From positions 17,642 through 81,641 of the forward strand of contig NZ_JAUPEV010000009.1 of assembly GCF_030686155.1 (NCBI RefSeq): a DNA stretch of 64,000 bases, in the 5' to 3' direction. A program made the translations under genes and the position numbers. The DNA comes from Helicobacter_J cappadocius (GTDB taxonomy: Bacteria; Campylobacterota; Campylobacteria; Campylobacterales; Helicobacteraceae). Positions 46,600 through 58,000 of this stretch are shown here, in pieces. Positions within the stretch are counted from its first letter, which is position 1. Every line of letters starts with the position of its first letter. A model generated the notes under the pieces. That model was not told where the DNA came from. It saw only the letters and a program-made list of their open reading frames with translations, and made no database searches.

Positions 46600-46860
46600 T
46601 TACACTCCTACCAAAACGATATCTTTTAAATTAAATGCTTTGGCTTTAGAAATTGGTTTGCACTCAATAGCAGTAATAACATCGCCAACTTTGGTGGAAT
46701 TTTTTTCATCGTGTATCGTGTATTTTTTGAATCTTTTTACAATTTTTCTATACTTAGGATGCACAACCTTTCTTTCCACCAAGATAACAATACTTTTATC
46801 TCCAGCCTTGCTTACAACTTTGCCCTGAATTATTCTTTTATGTGGTTGTTTTTCACTCAT
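46600..46860 (-). CDS. rpsQ: 30S ribosomal protein S17
   Basis: An 86-residue S17 with the OB fold. [36 protein letters not shown] is followed by [21 protein letters not shown]. It lies 2 nt after rpmC. Confidence 0.98.
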   Translation of the reverse strand: MSEKQPHKRIIQGKVVSKAGDKSIVILVERKVVHPKYRKIVKRFKKYTIHDEKNSTKVGDVITAIECKPISKAKAFNLKDIVLVGV

Positions 46861-46862
46861 AC

Positions 46863-47051
46863 TTAATCCTTCTTGGCAGATATTGCAGTATTCAATCTAG
46901 CAATATCTTTTCTTACGACTGCAATCTGACTTGGATTATTCAATTGCATTGTTTTAAGCTTCAATTTCAATTCAAAAAGCTCAGACTTCTTTTCTACTAA
47001 CATTTTCTTTAATTCACTTATTTCTTTGTCTTTTAGATCAATAAATTTCAT
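46863..47051 (-). CDS. rpmC: 50S ribosomal protein L29
   Basis: A 62-residue two-helix L29 with [36 protein letters not shown] and [12 protein letters not shown] prefer ATG 47051 (MKFIDLKD); an in-frame GTG two codons earlier is possible. Either start overlaps the rplP 3' end. Confidence 0.93.
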   Translation of the reverse strand: MKFIDLKDKEISELKKMLVEKKSELFELKLKLKTMQLNNPSQIAVVRKDIARLNTAISAKKD

Positions 47052-47463
47052 TTTCACTCTCGCTAGTTATGATTTTTGTCTTGAATGGCAATTTACTTTG
47101 TGCCAAAGCCAAAGCTTCTCTAGCCGTAATTTCATCTATTCCAGTAATTTCATAGATGATTCTACCAGGCTTGATATTCATTATCCATTTTTCCACAGAA
47201 CCTTTACCTTTACCCATTCTTGTCTCTAGTGGTTTTGCGGTCAATGGTTTATCTGGAAATACTCTTATCCAAACTTTACCGGCTCTTTTGATATGTCTAG
47301 TCATCGCAATCCTAGCAGATTCGATTTGCCTAGAATCAATTCTACCGTGTTCCAACGCTTTGATAGCAATATCTCCAAACGCAAGAGAAGATCCTCTAAA
47401 AGATTTTCCTCTATTTCTGCCCTTCATCTGTTTTCTATATTTTGTTCGTTTTGGCATCAACAT
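47038..47463 (-). CDS. rplP: 50S ribosomal protein L16
   Basis: A 141-residue L16, located near the A-site tRNA elbow. [20 protein letters not shown] and [26 protein letters not shown] are typical. It lies 2 nt after rpsC and overlaps rpmC. Confidence 0.98.
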   Translation of the reverse strand: MLMPKRTKYRKQMKGRNRGKSFRGSSLAFGDIAIKALEHGRIDSRQIESARIAMTRHIKRAGKVWIRVFPDKPLTAKPLETRMGKGKGSVEKWIMNIKPGRIIYEITGIDEITAREALALAQSKLPFKTKIITSESENEIY

Positions 47464-47465
47464 AG

Positions 47466-48173
47466 TTATTGTCTCCCTCTTCTAGTTTTAGATCTAGGTT
47501 CACGATTCTCTCTAGTTTCTTCTTTTTTTTCAGGTTGGATACCTTTTTGTAAAACTTCGCCTTTGAAAATCCAAACCTTCACACCAATGATTCCATAAGT
47601 AGTCATTGCTTCTGCAAAACCATAGTCAATTTTTGCTCTGAGGGTATGGAGAGGAACTCTACCTTCCATATACCATTCGGTTCTAGCCATTTCTGCACCA
47701 GCTAATCTTCCAGAAACTTTTACCTTGATTCCTTTTGCTCCAGACTTAATTGCAGCTTGCATTACTTTTTTCATCGCTCTTCTGAAAGCAACTCTTTTTT
47801 CAAGTTGTGTTGCTACATTTTCGGCAGCTAATTGTGCGTTTGCTTGAGGTCTTTTTACTTCTTTGATATTAATAGAGATATCTTTTTGTACAACATTTTT
47901 CAATGATTGTTTTACTTTTTCAATATCAGCACCTTTTTTACCGATAATTAGACCTGGTCTTGCAGCCACAACAGTTACACGAAGTTTCTTTGCAGCTCTT
48001 TCAATAATAATTTCACTTACACCAGCATAATAAAGCTCTTTTTTTAGAAATTTTCTAATCTTATAATCTTCAGCAATATTCAATGGTGTGTTTTGAGTAC
48101 TTGGAAACCATCTTGATGTCCAATTTCTGTTAATACCTAACCTTAAACCTATTGGATTGACTTTTTGTCCCAT
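47466..48173 (-). CDS. rpsC: 30S ribosomal protein S3
   Basis: A 235-residue S3 with the type II KH domain ([24 protein letters not shown], about 60-85) and the C-terminal S3 fold ([30 protein letters not shown]). A charged tail of about 25 residues follows. It lies 2 nt after rplV. Confidence 0.98.
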   Translation of the reverse strand: MGQKVNPIGLRLGINRNWTSRWFPSTQNTPLNIAEDYKIRKFLKKELYYAGVSEIIIERAAKKLRVTVVAARPGLIIGKKGADIEKVKQSLKNVVQKDISINIKEVKRPQANAQLAAENVATQLEKRVAFRRAMKKVMQAAIKSGAKGIKVKVSGRLAGAEMARTEWYMEGRVPLHTLRAKIDYGFAEAMTTYGIIGVKVWIFKGEVLQKGIQPEKKEETRENREPRSKTRRGRQ

Positions 48174-48175
48174 AA

Positions 48176-48640
48176 TTACTTGTCCTCACCTTTTGTTTTT
48201 TTGCTTGTTTGGGTAGTTTTCTTTTGAGTTGTTTTTACTGGTTTTTTAGCGGATTCTTTCGAAGCTGCTGAAGATTTTTCAGCAATTTTCGAATCCTTCA
48301 CAGACTTAGATTCCTTTATTGCCTTTTGTGTTCCAACTTCAACCAAAATATGGGAAGTAGGTTTCCTAATAGGAGTTGCTCTTCCTTTTGCCCTAGGTCG
48401 AAACCTCCTCAAAACAGGACCCGCATCAACTCTACAAGAAACTATAGAAACACTTTGTGCATCATAACTACCATTAGCCACTGCCGAAGCAATTACTTTA
48501 GAAATCACTCTAGCAGCCTTATTAGGGGTAAATTCCAAACTTGCAATTGCTAATTCTGCATTCATCCCTTGAATTTCTCTAGCTATTAATCTAGCTTTTG
48601 TAGGAGAAAGTCTTATATACTTCAACAATGCCTTGCTCAT
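48176..48640 (-). CDS. rplV: 50S ribosomal protein L22 with long basic C-terminal extension
   Basis: The first 110 residues are an ordinary L22 (LRFVRRSPTKA-like [20 protein letters not shown], then [27 protein letters not shown]). Its loop lines the exit tunnel. The remaining 44 or so residues are an unusual tail made almost only of Lys, Ser, Thr, Ala and Glu, rich in KxS and KTT repeats. Some epsilonproteobacterial L22 proteins carry tails, but this one is long. It is 9 nt after rpsS. Confidence 0.97.
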   Translation of the reverse strand: MSKALLKYIRLSPTKARLIAREIQGMNAELAIASLEFTPNKAARVISKVIASAVANGSYDAQSVSIVSCRVDAGPVLRRFRPRAKGRATPIRKPTSHILVEVGTQKAIKESKSVKDSKIAEKSSAASKESAKKPVKTTQKKTTQTSKKTKGEDK

Positions 48641-48649
48641 TAACGCTCC

Positions 48650-48931
48650 TTATTTACCTATTTTTTTTTGGACACTGCCCTTGTGCCCCTTAAAAGTTCT
48701 AGTAGGAGCAAATTCACCCAATTTGTAACCCACATGATTTTCCGTAACATATACAGGAACAAAAACTCTTCCATTATGTACATTATAGGTAATCCCTATC
48801 ATTTCAGGAGAAATTGTGCTTCGTCTTGACCAAGTTTTTATAGGCTTGTTATCTTTAGTTTCCTTAGCTTTCATTGTCTTTTTTATCAAATAATCATCGA
48901 TAAAAGGTCCTTTTTTAATAGATCTTGCCAT
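48650..48931 (-). CDS. rpsS: 30S ribosomal protein S19
   Basis: A 93-residue S19 of the 30S head. [39 protein letters not shown] and [16 protein letters not shown] are invariant. It is 10 nt after rplB. Confidence 0.98.
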   Translation of the reverse strand: MARSIKKGPFIDDYLIKKTMKAKETKDNKPIKTWSRRSTISPEMIGITYNVHNGRVFVPVYVTENHVGYKLGEFAPTRTFKGHKGSVQKKIGK

Positions 48932-48941
48932 TTTTATATCC

Positions 48942-49769
48942 TTATTTTTTCTTTCTAGAAATGATCAATCGATCACTAGCTTTTTTACGTCTAGTCTTGT
49001 AACCCTTAGCTGGAGTTCCCCAAGGAGAAACTGGATGCCCACTAGAACCAGTTTTTCCTTCACCTCCACCGTGTGGGTGATCAACAGGGTTCATTGCACT
49101 ACCCCTTGTTTGAGGACGAATACCAAGATGACGACTTCTACCAGCCTTACCGATTGAAGTATTAATAAAGTCTTCATTGCCTACAACACCAATCGTAGCC
49201 ATACATTCTTCAAGGATATACCGCATTTCACCACTAGGCATTCTGATTATTGTATACTTCCCTTCTCTACCCATAATTTGAGCACTTGCACCCGCACTTC
49301 TTGCCAATTGACCTCCAGCACCTGGATGCATTTCAATATTATGAACAATTGTCCCTATAGGGATACTTTTCAGCTTCATAGCAAAACCCGTTTTAATATC
49401 AAGTCCAGTTTCAGCAGAGATAATAATATCACCTACTTTCAAACCACTTGGCTGCAAAATATATCGCTTATCGCCATCGGGATATACAACTAAAGCAATC
49501 CTGCAATTTCTATAAGGATCGTATTCTATAGTTGCAACCTTGCCCTCAATGTTATATTTATTTCTTTTGAAATCGATAATTCGATAAAGCTTTTTAGCTC
49601 CGCCTTCTTTATGTCTACTTGTAATCCTACCATTATTGTTTCTACCTGCGGTCACAGGAAGTTTTACGAGCAATTTTCTTACACTAGGTTTAGAAGTAAT
49701 ATCTGATGAACTTAATCCAGACATAAACCTTCTGCTAGGTGTATATGGTTTATAAGTTTTTACTGCCAT
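48942..49769 (-). CDS. rplB: 50S ribosomal protein L2
   Basis: A 275-residue L2, which binds near the peptidyl transferase centre. [30 protein letters not shown] and the C-terminal [38 protein letters not shown], with the conserved histidine of HPHGGG, are diagnostic. It is 11 nt after rplW. Confidence 0.99.
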   Translation of the reverse strand: MAVKTYKPYTPSRRFMSGLSSSDITSKPSVRKLLVKLPVTAGRNNNGRITSRHKEGGAKKLYRIIDFKRNKYNIEGKVATIEYDPYRNCRIALVVYPDGDKRYILQPSGLKVGDIIISAETGLDIKTGFAMKLKSIPIGTIVHNIEMHPGAGGQLARSAGASAQIMGREGKYTIIRMPSGEMRYILEECMATIGVVGNEDFINTSIGKAGRSRHLGIRPQTRGSAMNPVDHPHGGGEGKTGSSGHPVSPWGTPAKGYKTRRKKASDRLIISRKKK

Positions 49770-49780
49770 TTTTTAACTCC

Positions 49781-50062
49781 TTATACAGCAAGCGAATCAA
49801 TTTTCGCACCCTCTGGAATCTTTACATAAAATTTTTTGAAAGAATTCCTCTGTCCAACTTTATTTTTAAATTTTTTGACTTTTCCATCTTGTTTTAATGA
49901 ATTTACCCTCAATGGAGTAAAACCAAAATAATCTTTGAAAACTTGTTTCAATTGATTTTTGGTAACCTTGCTTGAAGTTTGAACAACCATAATGCCACTT
50001 TCTTGGAGAGATAAAGATTTCTCTGTATAAAGCATTGTTTTAATATCAGTTATATCTGCCAT
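49781..50062 (-). CDS. rplW: 50S ribosomal protein L23
   Basis: A 93-residue L23, the docking site at the exit tunnel for trigger factor and [38 protein letters not shown] and [14 protein letters not shown] fit the family. It is 1 nt after rplD. Confidence 0.97.
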   Translation of the reverse strand: MADITDIKTMLYTEKSLSLQESGIMVVQTSSKVTKNQLKQVFKDYFGFTPLRVNSLKQDGKVKKFKNKVGQRNSFKKFYVKIPEGAKIDSLAV

Positions 50063-50063
50063 T

Positions 50064-50693
50064 TTAACCTTCCTGTTTGTTTTTCGACTGAATTATTTCA
50101 TCAAAAACAGCCTTTTCTATAACTACAGAACGAAAAGCCGCTACCAAATAAGCATTAAGTTCATTCGCATCTGCCAAATAACAATCGTTTAAATTTCTAA
50201 AAGCCAAAAAAGTTGGCTCATCGCTCATTTGGGAAACAAATAAGACTGTCCTCTCATTGAGAGTTTTAAACATATTATAAGCATCTTTTGTTTTTCCACT
50301 TGAAATTGCAACAGAATCGACAACATAAAGCTTACCTTCGTCTGCTTTTTGCTTGAGTGCATACTCAAGAGCAAGTCTTTTTTGTTTTTTATTGATTTTA
50401 AGATTGTAGTTTTTGTTGTTGCTAGGTCCATGAGAAACCCCACCACCAACAAATATAGGAGAAGTAATACTTCCTGCTCTTGCTCTGCCCCCACCTTTTT
50501 GTGCCCAAGGTTTTTTTCCACCGCCACTTACTTCGCCACGGTTTTTAGCACTAGCACTATTTGCCCTAATAGAAGCAAGATAAGATTTAACATAAAGATA
50601 CAAATTATGTTCATTGATCTCATCGTATCTCTGTGGCAATTCAATCTCGCTAGCTTTTTTTAATTTATTATCTAATACGACTGCCTTACTCAT
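50064..50693 (-). CDS. rplD: 50S ribosomal protein L4
   Basis: A 209-residue L4 with the exit-tunnel loop [43 protein letters not shown] at about 50-90. In E. coli L4 regulates the S10 operon; here no matching leader structure was recognised. It is 12 nt after rplC. Confidence 0.98.
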   Translation of the reverse strand: MSKAVVLDNKLKKASEIELPQRYDEINEHNLYLYVKSYLASIRANSASAKNRGEVSGGGKKPWAQKGGGRARAGSITSPIFVGGGVSHGPSNNKNYNLKINKKQKRLALEYALKQKADEGKLYVVDSVAISSGKTKDAYNMFKTLNERTVLFVSQMSDEPTFLAFRNLNDCYLADANELNAYLVAAFRSVVIEKAVFDEIIQSKNKQEG

Positions 50694-50705
50694 TATTCAC
50701 CCTTA

Positions 50706-51284
50706 TTACTTTGTAATCGATATCTTGCCATAGGCACCAGAAAATCCTGCAACAGAACCCTTAACAACTAAAATTCCGCTTTCTTTATCAAAAGAAACGA
50801 TTTCATTTTGTCCTGTCACTCTTTCATTCCCATAGTGTCCTGCCATTTTTTTACCTGGTTGCACTCTTCCTGGCCACTCTCTATTACCAATTGAACCTAA
50901 TCTTCTATGAAATCTACTTCCGTGAGCTGCTGGACCACCCTGAAAATTCCATCTTTTCATAGCACCTGTAAATCCTCGACCCTTTGTATTAAAAGTAATT
51001 TTCAATTTCTTTGCATTTTCTAAAACACTTATATCTATATCTCCAGCTTCTTTATTTGCAACCAACAAGGTGGCAAAATTATTAAATTCTTTGCTAAGAT
51101 TGTATTTTTTTTGCTGTCCTTCTATTGCCTTGTTAAATTGCTTTCCCTTGGGATATGCAACCAAAGCCTTTCCATCTTCAAATACTTGACAAACTTTAGC
51201 TCCAACCAACTTCAACAAAGTCACAGGGATGCTAGGAGCTCCAACTGTTCTACTCATACCAATTTTTTCTACTAAAAATTCCAT
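50706..51284 (-). CDS. rplC: 50S ribosomal protein L3
   Basis: A 192-residue L3, which reaches the peptidyl transferase centre by its loop. [33 protein letters not shown] and [19 protein letters not shown] are the characteristic segments. It is 22 nt after rpsJ. Confidence 0.98.
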   Translation of the reverse strand: MEFLVEKIGMSRTVGAPSIPVTLLKLVGAKVCQVFEDGKALVAYPKGKQFNKAIEGQQKKYNLSKEFNNFATLLVANKEAGDIDISVLENAKKLKITFNTKGRGFTGAMKRWNFQGGPAAHGSRFHRRLGSIGNREWPGRVQPGKKMAGHYGNERVTGQNEIVSFDKESGILVVKGSVAGFSGAYGKISITK

Positions 51285-51306
51285 ATCCTATTTCCTTTGC
51301 GTCCTA

Positions 51307-51618
51307 TTATTTTTCCATCGAAGTTACTTCAACATCTACTTCAGGTGCCAAATCAAGCTTCATTAGGCTATCAACAGTTTCAGGAGTGGCAGACATTATG
51401 TCTATAATTCTGCTATGAACCCTAATCTCAAATTGCTCCCTAGAGTCTTTATTGACATGCGGAGAACGCAAAACTGTATATCTCCTATTTCTTGTAGGAA
51501 GTGGGATTGGACCCTTAATGTCTGAACCTGTTCTCTTTACTGCTTCAACAATAGAAGCCACAGATCTGTCTAAAACTCTATGATCGTATGCCTTAAGTTT
51601 AAGTCTAATTTTTTCCAT
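51307..51618 (-). CDS. rpsJ: 30S ribosomal protein S10
   Basis: A 103-residue S10, also a NusE-type antitermination partner. [20 protein letters not shown] is the standard start, so I use ATG 51618. The ATG at 51627 stands only one base from the AAGGA site, too close to serve, and that site is well spaced from 51618. It is the first gene of the ribosomal supercluster. Confidence 0.97.
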   Translation of the reverse strand: MEKIRLKLKAYDHRVLDRSVASIVEAVKRTGSDIKGPIPLPTRNRRYTVLRSPHVNKDSREQFEIRVHSRIIDIMSATPETVDSLMKLDLAPEVDVEVTSMEK

Positions 51619-51685
51619 AAATTTCATTTCCTTTGCAAAGAACTCATCATTTTGAAGATGTAATTACCAAAAATTTGGAACTGCA

Positions 51686-51714
51686 ATTATAAGAAAAAAT
51701 ACTTCAATAGTCAA
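51686..51714 (-). promoter_or_regulatory. Near-consensus vegetative promoter of the S10 operon
   Basis: On the minus strand TTGACT (51709-51714) and TATAAT (51686-51691) are separated by exactly 17 nt. The start of transcription would be near 51679, leaving a leader of about 60 nt before the rpsJ ATG. A clear -35 element is uncommon in Helicobacter vegetative promoters and suggests high strength. Confidence 0.8.
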
Positions 51715-51752
51715 GAATTTAGCCTGTTTTTCGTAATTTTAACCTAAAACAA

Positions 51753-51771
51753 TTTCCTTTTAAAAAGGAAA
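51753..51771. promoter_or_regulatory. 19-nt palindrome between divergent promoters
   Basis: TTTCCTTTT and AAAAGGAAA form a perfect 9-bp inverted repeat around one central base. It lies about 40 nt upstream of the S10 operon -35 and just upstream of the -10 of the divergent ATPase gene, the usual place for an operator. Confidence 0.4.
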
Positions 51772-51777
51772 CAATTA

Positions 51778-51786
51778 TGGTATCAT
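51778..51786 (+). promoter_or_regulatory. Extended -10 element of the divergent ATPase gene
   Basis: TGGTATCAT is an extended -10 (TG-N-TATCAT) 27 nt before the TTG start at 51813, with an AAAGGAA ribosome binding site between them. Confidence 0.45.
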
Positions 51787-51812
51787 AACAAATCATCAAA
51801 AGGAAATCAAAC

Positions 51813-52853
51813 TTGGAAGAATATTTTTTAGAAAAAATACAAAATTTTACGATTTTGCCTCGTAGATTCGGACTCAAAGGTGGTAAAATCCATCTTTTTG
51901 GATGTGCAAAATCGGGAAAAACATCCATCGCATTGGATTTTGCACAAAAATTTAAAAACCCTATCTATATTGACTGTAATGACCCTAGAATCAATGTAGA
52001 TAACGCCAAATCTACATTGCTAAAATATTATTTGGAAAAAAAAATAGACATCTTGATTGTAGATAATTTTTTTGCAAACTTTACTCTTCCTAAATTGGAA
52101 AATATTATTCTTATAAGCCGATCAAAAAATATCTGCCTCCCTAATGATTTTTTATCCAAACAAATCTATCCCTTAAGCTTTGAAGAGTATATCAGCTTTG
52201 ATAGAAGAAATCTTTCTATCAATACATTGTTCAATCATTTTCTAAAAGATGGAAATCTTCCAGAAATGCAATATCTAAGCGAATATCAAAAAATCTCCCG
52301 AAAACAAGAAATCAACTCTCTAGTTTTTGGCAACAATGTTGATTTATTCAAAAATATTATCTCTTATCAATCACGTAAAATAACAATCAACCAACTTTAC
52401 ATGCAAATCAAAAAACAACTCAGAATATCAAAGGATAAAATTTATAGTTTTATAGATGAAATTCAATCAAATGGGATGATTTATCTTTTATCCCATATGG
52501 ATGATTTTAAAAAACCTAAAAAAATATATTTTTATGATTTTTCCATTTCCTATGCTTTTTGTGCGGATAAATCATTTCAGGCAATCTTTGAAAATATGGT
52601 TTTTTTAGAGCTTTTATCAAGATACAAAGCAATTCATTACACCGACAACTATGATTTTATTACAGAAGAAAATCATGTGTTTGCTTGTATTCCTTTTCCA
52701 GATCAGAGGATAATTGAAGAAAAAATACGCAAATCTCAAGTAAAACACTCGAAAACTACAATCATCACCATTAATTATGATATTGAAGGAAAAACAAATG
52801 ATATAAATTGGAGAGCTGTAAGCTTTATGAATTTTGCATTAGAAGACTCTTAA
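51813..52853 (+). CDS. AAA-type ATPase with DUF4143-like C-terminal region
   Basis: A 346-residue protein with Walker A GCAKSGKTS near 30-38 and a Walker B-like ILIVDNFF near 80. It continues with a lid (LSFEEYISFDRR) and a winged-helix/nuclease-like C-terminal region (FENMVFLELLSR, about 265), the plan of the AAA_14/DUF4143 family. Its cellular role is not known; relatives have been linked to DNA or toxin-antitoxin functions without proof. It starts at TTG with AAAGGAA 7 nt upstream. An ATPase in this place, between rpsJ and rnhB, is also present in H. pylori as I recall, so it belongs to the core genome. Confidence 0.75.
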   Translation: MEEYFLEKIQNFTILPRRFGLKGGKIHLFGCAKSGKTSIALDFAQKFKNPIYIDCNDPRINVDNAKSTLLKYYLEKKIDILIVDNFFANFTLPKLENIILISRSKNICLPNDFLSKQIYPLSFEEYISFDRRNLSINTLFNHFLKDGNLPEMQYLSEYQKISRKQEINSLVFGNNVDLFKNIISYQSRKITINQLYMQIKKQLRISKDKIYSFIDEIQSNGMIYLLSHMDDFKKPKKIYFYDFSISYAFCADKSFQAIFENMVFLELLSRYKAIHYTDNYDFITEENHVFACIPFPDQRIIEEKIRKSQVKHSKTTIITINYDIEGKTNDINWRAVSFMNFALEDS

Positions 52854-52870
52854 AGCAATGATAGTTCCAA

Positions 52871-53464
52871 TCAAAACGAACTTTTCTTAATCATAAAGCT
52901 TTTCCTATGAAATGGAGTTTGACCAAAAATTTCTATGGATTGCAAATGTTTTAAAGTTCCATAGCCAGAATTATTCCTAAAGTCATATTCGGGATATTTT
53001 TCATCAAGTTCTAACATCTCATTATCTTTTGAAGCTTTTGCCAATACTGATGCTGCAGATATTTGAATGATTTTATCATCTCCTTTGATAATAGCCTCCA
53101 ATATATATCTTTCATTTTTTGGAATACCAAATATGGTGTTGCCATCTAGATAAAATCTCTTTGTAAATGGAAGGAGAGTAGCAATAATCTCCTCTATGGA
53201 CTCTTTTAAACAACAACTCAACCCTCTCTGATCAATATCATGAGAAGTTTTCTTGATAATACAACTTTTTATTTGCTTTTCTTCCAAAATCAATTCTGCT
53301 AGTTGAAACCTCTTCTTCTTAGAAATTTTTTTACTATCTTTAACTCCAATTTCTTTGAGCCACAAAGATTTTGATTCATCACAAACCAATCCTGCAACAA
53401 ACATACTCCCACACAAACACCCTCTTCCTGCTTCATCAATACCGCAGATCAAATCCTCGATCAC
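52871..53464 (-). CDS. rnhB: Ribonuclease HII
   Basis: RNase HII removes ribonucleotides misincorporated in DNA. The 197-residue protein begins ICGIDEAGRGCLCGSMFVAG, with the catalytic Asp10 and Glu11; the usual P-L-A-G-P after GRG is replaced by C-L-C-G-S. The later aspartate is in FYLDGN, and ISAASVLAKASKDNEM is also a family motif. The start codon overlaps the fumC stop by one base. Confidence 0.94.
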   Translation of the reverse strand: MIEDLICGIDEAGRGCLCGSMFVAGLVCDESKSLWLKEIGVKDSKKISKKKRFQLAELILEEKQIKSCIIKKTSHDIDQRGLSCCLKESIEEIIATLLPFTKRFYLDGNTIFGIPKNERYILEAIIKGDDKIIQISAASVLAKASKDNEMLELDEKYPEYDFRNNSGYGTLKHLQSIEIFGQTPFHRKSFMIKKSSF

Positions 53465-54855
53465 TATTCTTTTGGCTTTATCATGTTTTCAGGAACCACA
53501 AACTTATCAAAATCTTCAGCACTTAAAAGTTTCAATTCTATGCAAGATTCTTTTAAGCTGATGCCTTTTTTATGTGCATTTTTAGCAACCTTTGCAGCAT
53601 TTTCGTATCCAATATGAGGATTTAGGGCGGTTACAAGCATCAAAGAATGATGAAGATTGTAATCAATCTTTTCTAAATTTGGAGTGATTCCCTTAGCACA
53701 ATGAATATTAAAAGAATCTATCGAGTCAGTTAGCAGAGTAATGCTTTGTAAAAAATTATAGATAATAACAGGTTTAAATACATTCAATTCAAAATTTCCT
53801 TGACTTGCTGCTATTCCTATAGCTGCATCATTTCCCATAACCTGAACTGCAACCATTGTAACTGCCTCACATTGCGTTGGATTGACTTTTCCAGGCATTA
53901 TGGAACTTCCAGGTTCGTTTTCAGGAATATTCAATTCTCCAAGCCCACATCTTGGTCCAGAAGCTAACCATCTGATATCGTTGGCTATTTTCATCAAATT
54001 TGCAGCCAATCCTTTTAGAGCACCATGTGCAAAAACGAGTGCATCATGACTAGTGAGTGCGTGAAACTTATTGGGTGATGAAACAAATTTTACTCCAGTA
54101 AATTTTGTTAATTCTTCACTTGCCTTTTCGCTCAGTTTTGGATGAGCATTGATTCCTGTACCTACTGCTGTTCCACCGATGGCAAGCTCTCTAACACACT
54201 CTAACGAATCTTGAATCTGAATTTTTGAATGCTCAAGCATACTTGCATATCCACTAAATTCTTGTCCTAAAGTCAAAGGAGTCGCATCTTGAAGATGCGT
54301 TCTACCTATTTTTACAATACTCTTAAATTCATCGCTTTTTTGTTTAAAAGTCTTGTGAAGTTTTTCAATAGAAGGAAGTAATTTATGTGTTATTTCCAAA
54401 ACAGATACGATATGCATAGCTGTAGGAAATGTATCATTGGAGCTTTGAGACATATTCACGTGATCATTTGGATGAACCAATTTTTCCTTTCTAAAGTCCC
54501 CACCTAATATCTCCGTAGCACGATTTGCTATTACCTCATTAAGATTCATATTTGTTTGAGTTCCGCTTCCTGTTTGCCAAATTGCAAGAGGAAACATCCC
54601 TTCAAATTTTCCTTCCAGAATCTCATCACAGGCTTTGATGATTGCTTTGTTTTTCTGCTCATCGAGCTTACCTAGAGAATGATTCACCACGGCCAAAGAA
54701 CGTTTCAATATTGCAAAAGCATTGATGAGCTCTTTGGGCATTTTTTCAATACCGATTTTAAAATTCTCAAGACTTCTTTGGGTTTGTGCACCCCAATATT
54801 TTGAATCTTCTACTTTGATTTCACCCATTGTGTCATGTTCAACTCTAAAAGCCAT
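53464..54855 (-). CDS. fumC: Fumarate hydratase, class II
   Basis: FumC hydrates fumarate to malate without an iron-sulfur cluster, which suits cells under oxidative stress. The 463-residue protein has the class II motifs [40 protein letters not shown] and the signature [15 protein letters not shown] near 317. It is the first gene of a two-gene unit with rnhB and has an AAGGA ribosome binding site. Confidence 0.97.
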   Translation of the reverse strand: MAFRVEHDTMGEIKVEDSKYWGAQTQRSLENFKIGIEKMPKELINAFAILKRSLAVVNHSLGKLDEQKNKAIIKACDEILEGKFEGMFPLAIWQTGSGTQTNMNLNEVIANRATEILGGDFRKEKLVHPNDHVNMSQSSNDTFPTAMHIVSVLEITHKLLPSIEKLHKTFKQKSDEFKSIVKIGRTHLQDATPLTLGQEFSGYASMLEHSKIQIQDSLECVRELAIGGTAVGTGINAHPKLSEKASEELTKFTGVKFVSSPNKFHALTSHDALVFAHGALKGLAANLMKIANDIRWLASGPRCGLGELNIPENEPGSSIMPGKVNPTQCEAVTMVAVQVMGNDAAIGIAASQGNFELNVFKPVIIYNFLQSITLLTDSIDSFNIHCAKGITPNLEKIDYNLHHSLMLVTALNPHIGYENAAKVAKNAHKKGISLKESCIELKLLSAEDFDKFVVPENMIKPKE

Positions 54856-54886
54856 TTTTAATCCTTAATTATTGAAAATTTTTTAC

Positions 54887-54892
54887 ATTCTA
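54887..54892 (-). promoter_or_regulatory. Extended -10 element before fumC
   Basis: On the minus strand TGGTAGAAT gives a TG-extended -10 (TAGAAT) 32 nt before the fumC ATG. Confidence 0.4.
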
Positions 54893-54980
54893 CCACAAAT
54901 CAATTTAATAAAATTTTCTGATGCTTAAAATTAATCTTATGTCTAAAATAAAATGCAAAAAATAACATAAAAAAATATTT

Positions 54981-54988
54981 GATATAAT
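54981..54988 (+). promoter_or_regulatory. Extended -10 element before the Aas-type gene
   Basis: TTTGATATAAT contains a perfect TATAAT (54983-54988) with a preceding TG-N (the T is 54980), 43 nt before the ATG at 55032. An AGAGGGAA ribosome binding site follows. Confidence 0.5.
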
Positions 54989-55031
54989 TCACACCTTTAA
55001 ATATCTCGAAAATACGCTCAAGAGGGAATAA

Positions 55032-58000
55032 ATGAAAAAAATATGGAAAATTTATGGCTTTACTTCCTTTATATTTGCAACTTTTATCAATGCTTTTTTG
55101 GATCTTGGTCATAAGATATTGATGCAAAATACTATCCTTAAAGCCTATAGCGGATCTGAAGAACTTATCTATTTGGCAATTATTAATGCACTTGTAATTC
55201 TGCCATTTATCTTAACATTTTCCTCTTCTGGATTTTTGAGTGATAAATTTCCTAGAGATAAAGTGATGAAAATTGCTGCCATTAGCAATTTTATCCTGAT
55301 TTGCTTGTTAGCTGTATTTTATTTTTTAGGATGCTATTGGGCAGCTTTTTGGACAACTTTTGCACTAGGAATTCAAGCTGCTTTTTACTCTCCTGCTAAA
55401 TATGGATATATCAAAGATTTGGTTGGAAATGAATTTTTGGCCTGGGGAAATGGAATTATCCAAGCTTGTGCAATTGTAGCTATTTTGGCTGGAATGGGTA
55501 TTTTTTCCCTACTTTTTGAATACCTCTATCCAAATTCTTCTGCAAAAACCCCTGAAGCAATTATTCAAGCGATTTCTCCACTTGCAATAGTGCTTATAGC
55601 TCTGTCTCTTCTTGAAACTTTTTTAACCTTGCGTCTTCCTTGCCTAAGTAAGACCTTAGATATAAAATTTCCCACTTCAAAATACCTCAAGTTTGGACTA
55701 CTAAAACAAAATCTAAAAAATATCAAGAAAAATAAAATCATTTTGATGTCTATTCTTGGCATTTCAATGTTTTGGTCTATTTCTCAACTGATGCTAGCTG
55801 CATTTCCAGTACATATCAAAAATCTTTTAGAAATTGACAATACTTTTGAAATCCAAGCTTCAATAGCTCTTTCTGGAATTGGAATTATTATTGGTTCAAT
55901 GATTGCTGGACGTTATTCAAAACACTATATTGAAACTGGATTAATACCATTAGGAGCTTTATTATTATCTATTGCTCTTATTTTTACACCATTTCTATCT
56001 TCGTTATTTTCTTATGGAATAGTGTTTTTTATCTTCGGACTAGGAGGAGCAATCCTAATAGTTCCACTCAATTCACTCGTTCAATTTCATTCAAAAAAAG
56101 AAGAATTAGGTAGTATTCTAGCGGGAAATAATTTTATTCAAAATATAGGAATGTTCTTATTTTTGATCATTGCTGCTTTTTTTGGATATTTTAAACTTAA
56201 TGTAGAATGGTTATTTTTAATTGCTATCATCACAAGTGTGTGTGTAGCAATCTATGTAGTTATTCTGATGCCTTTCTCTTTGGTGCGTTTGCTCATAAGC
56301 ATAGCCTTACTCCAAAGATATAAGCTAGATGTAGAAGGTTTTGATAATATTCCACAAAGCGGTGGAGTTTTGCTACTAGGAAATCATATTTCCTTTATTG
56401 ATTGGGCAATTATTCAAATGGCACTTCCAAGAAAAGTGCATTTTGTGATGGAAAAAAGTATTTATTCTCGTTGGTATATTCGTTTGTTTATTGATTTTTT
56501 TGGGGTTATACCTGTTTCCAACATGCAGAGTAAAACTGCTCTTGAAACAATATCATCACGTTTAGCTGCTGGAGAAGTAGTTTGTTTGTTTCCTGAAGGT
56601 TCTATTTCAAGACATGGACAATTAAATGAATTTAAACGTGGCTTTGAAATAGCTGCTAAACATCTAGTTCGAAATCAAGCAGTGATTTTACCTTTTTATA
56701 TCTCCGGGCTTTGGGGCAGTATTTTTTCTCGCAGCAATGAACAATTCAGAGAACGTTATCATAGTTTCTCCAAGAGAAATCTTTCTATTGCATTTGGAAA
56801 AAGCTTAGATATTCATACCACTAGAGATACCTTGAAGAAAAAAATCTTTGAAATGTCATTCAAGGCTTGGGAGACTCAATGCAAAAAAATGGAATGCATT
56901 GGAAGAGCTTGGATTAATAGTGCAAAAAAAGGTGGTAGCGATATTGCTATTGTAGATACGCTAAGTGGAAGTATGAGCTATACGAAAATGTTAGCTTTAA
57001 CATTGATGTTATCTAGGATAATGGCAAAAAATACTCCTTCAACAAAAAAAATTTCACAAGATTTTGCTCCTGAAAACCCTTGTATAGGGATAATACTTCC
57101 AGCTTCACTTGGAAGTTCAATGTGCAATTTAGCTTGTATGATCGCAAATAGAGTGGTCGTGAATCTAAACTTTACAGCTGGAGAACAAGCCGTTTTAAAA
57201 GCTACCGAAATGGCAGAAATTAAGCAAATTTATACTTCTAGGAGGTTTTTAGAAAAATTAAAAAATAAAAATGTCAATTTTGATTTCAAAGATATTGAAG
57301 TATTTTATATGGAAGATATTTTAAAAAAAATCAAAAATAAAAAGCTTACAGTCATAGGTTATTTATTGATGGCAAAAATTTTCCCAGCTTTTATTTTAAA
57401 AGCCATATTTTCTCCGCACAACAATACCCACAATATCGCAACCATACTATTTAGTAGTGGAAGCGAAGGAAAACCAAAAGGAGTAATGCTAAATCATATC
57501 AATATCAGAAGCAATATTTCTCAAATTGCAGATATTATTCACGCAAAAGATGATGATTGCATACTGTCTTCACTGCCACCATTTCATGCATTTGGGCTCA
57601 CAGCAACAACCTTTATGCCACTGCTAGAAAATATGCTTTCTGTTACACATGCTGACCCAACAGATTCCATAGGAATTGCCAAAGCCATAGCACAAAACAA
57701 CGTCACTATAATGTGTGCTACTTCAACATTATTTGGGATATATGCACGAAATCCAAAACTAGACAAAATAATGTTTGATAGCCTTAGGTTTATAGTAGCA
57801 GGTGCAGAAAAACTTAAACCAGATATTGCCAAATCGTTCCTTTTGAAGTTTAATAAGCCTATTTATGAGGGTTATGGTGCTACAGAGACTACGCCTGTAA
57901 CAAGTGTAAATCTCCCCAATGAATTTGACGCGATCAATTGGGAAATACACAAAGCTTCAGAAGTTGGAAGTGTTGGAATGCCATTACCTGGAACGGCGAT

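Noticed and set aside
51719..51928. A 69-residue open frame on the minus strand across the rpsJ-ATPase gap
   Set aside because: It runs over a clear promoter, palindrome and ATPase start, has no good ribosome binding site and no recognisable protein features.
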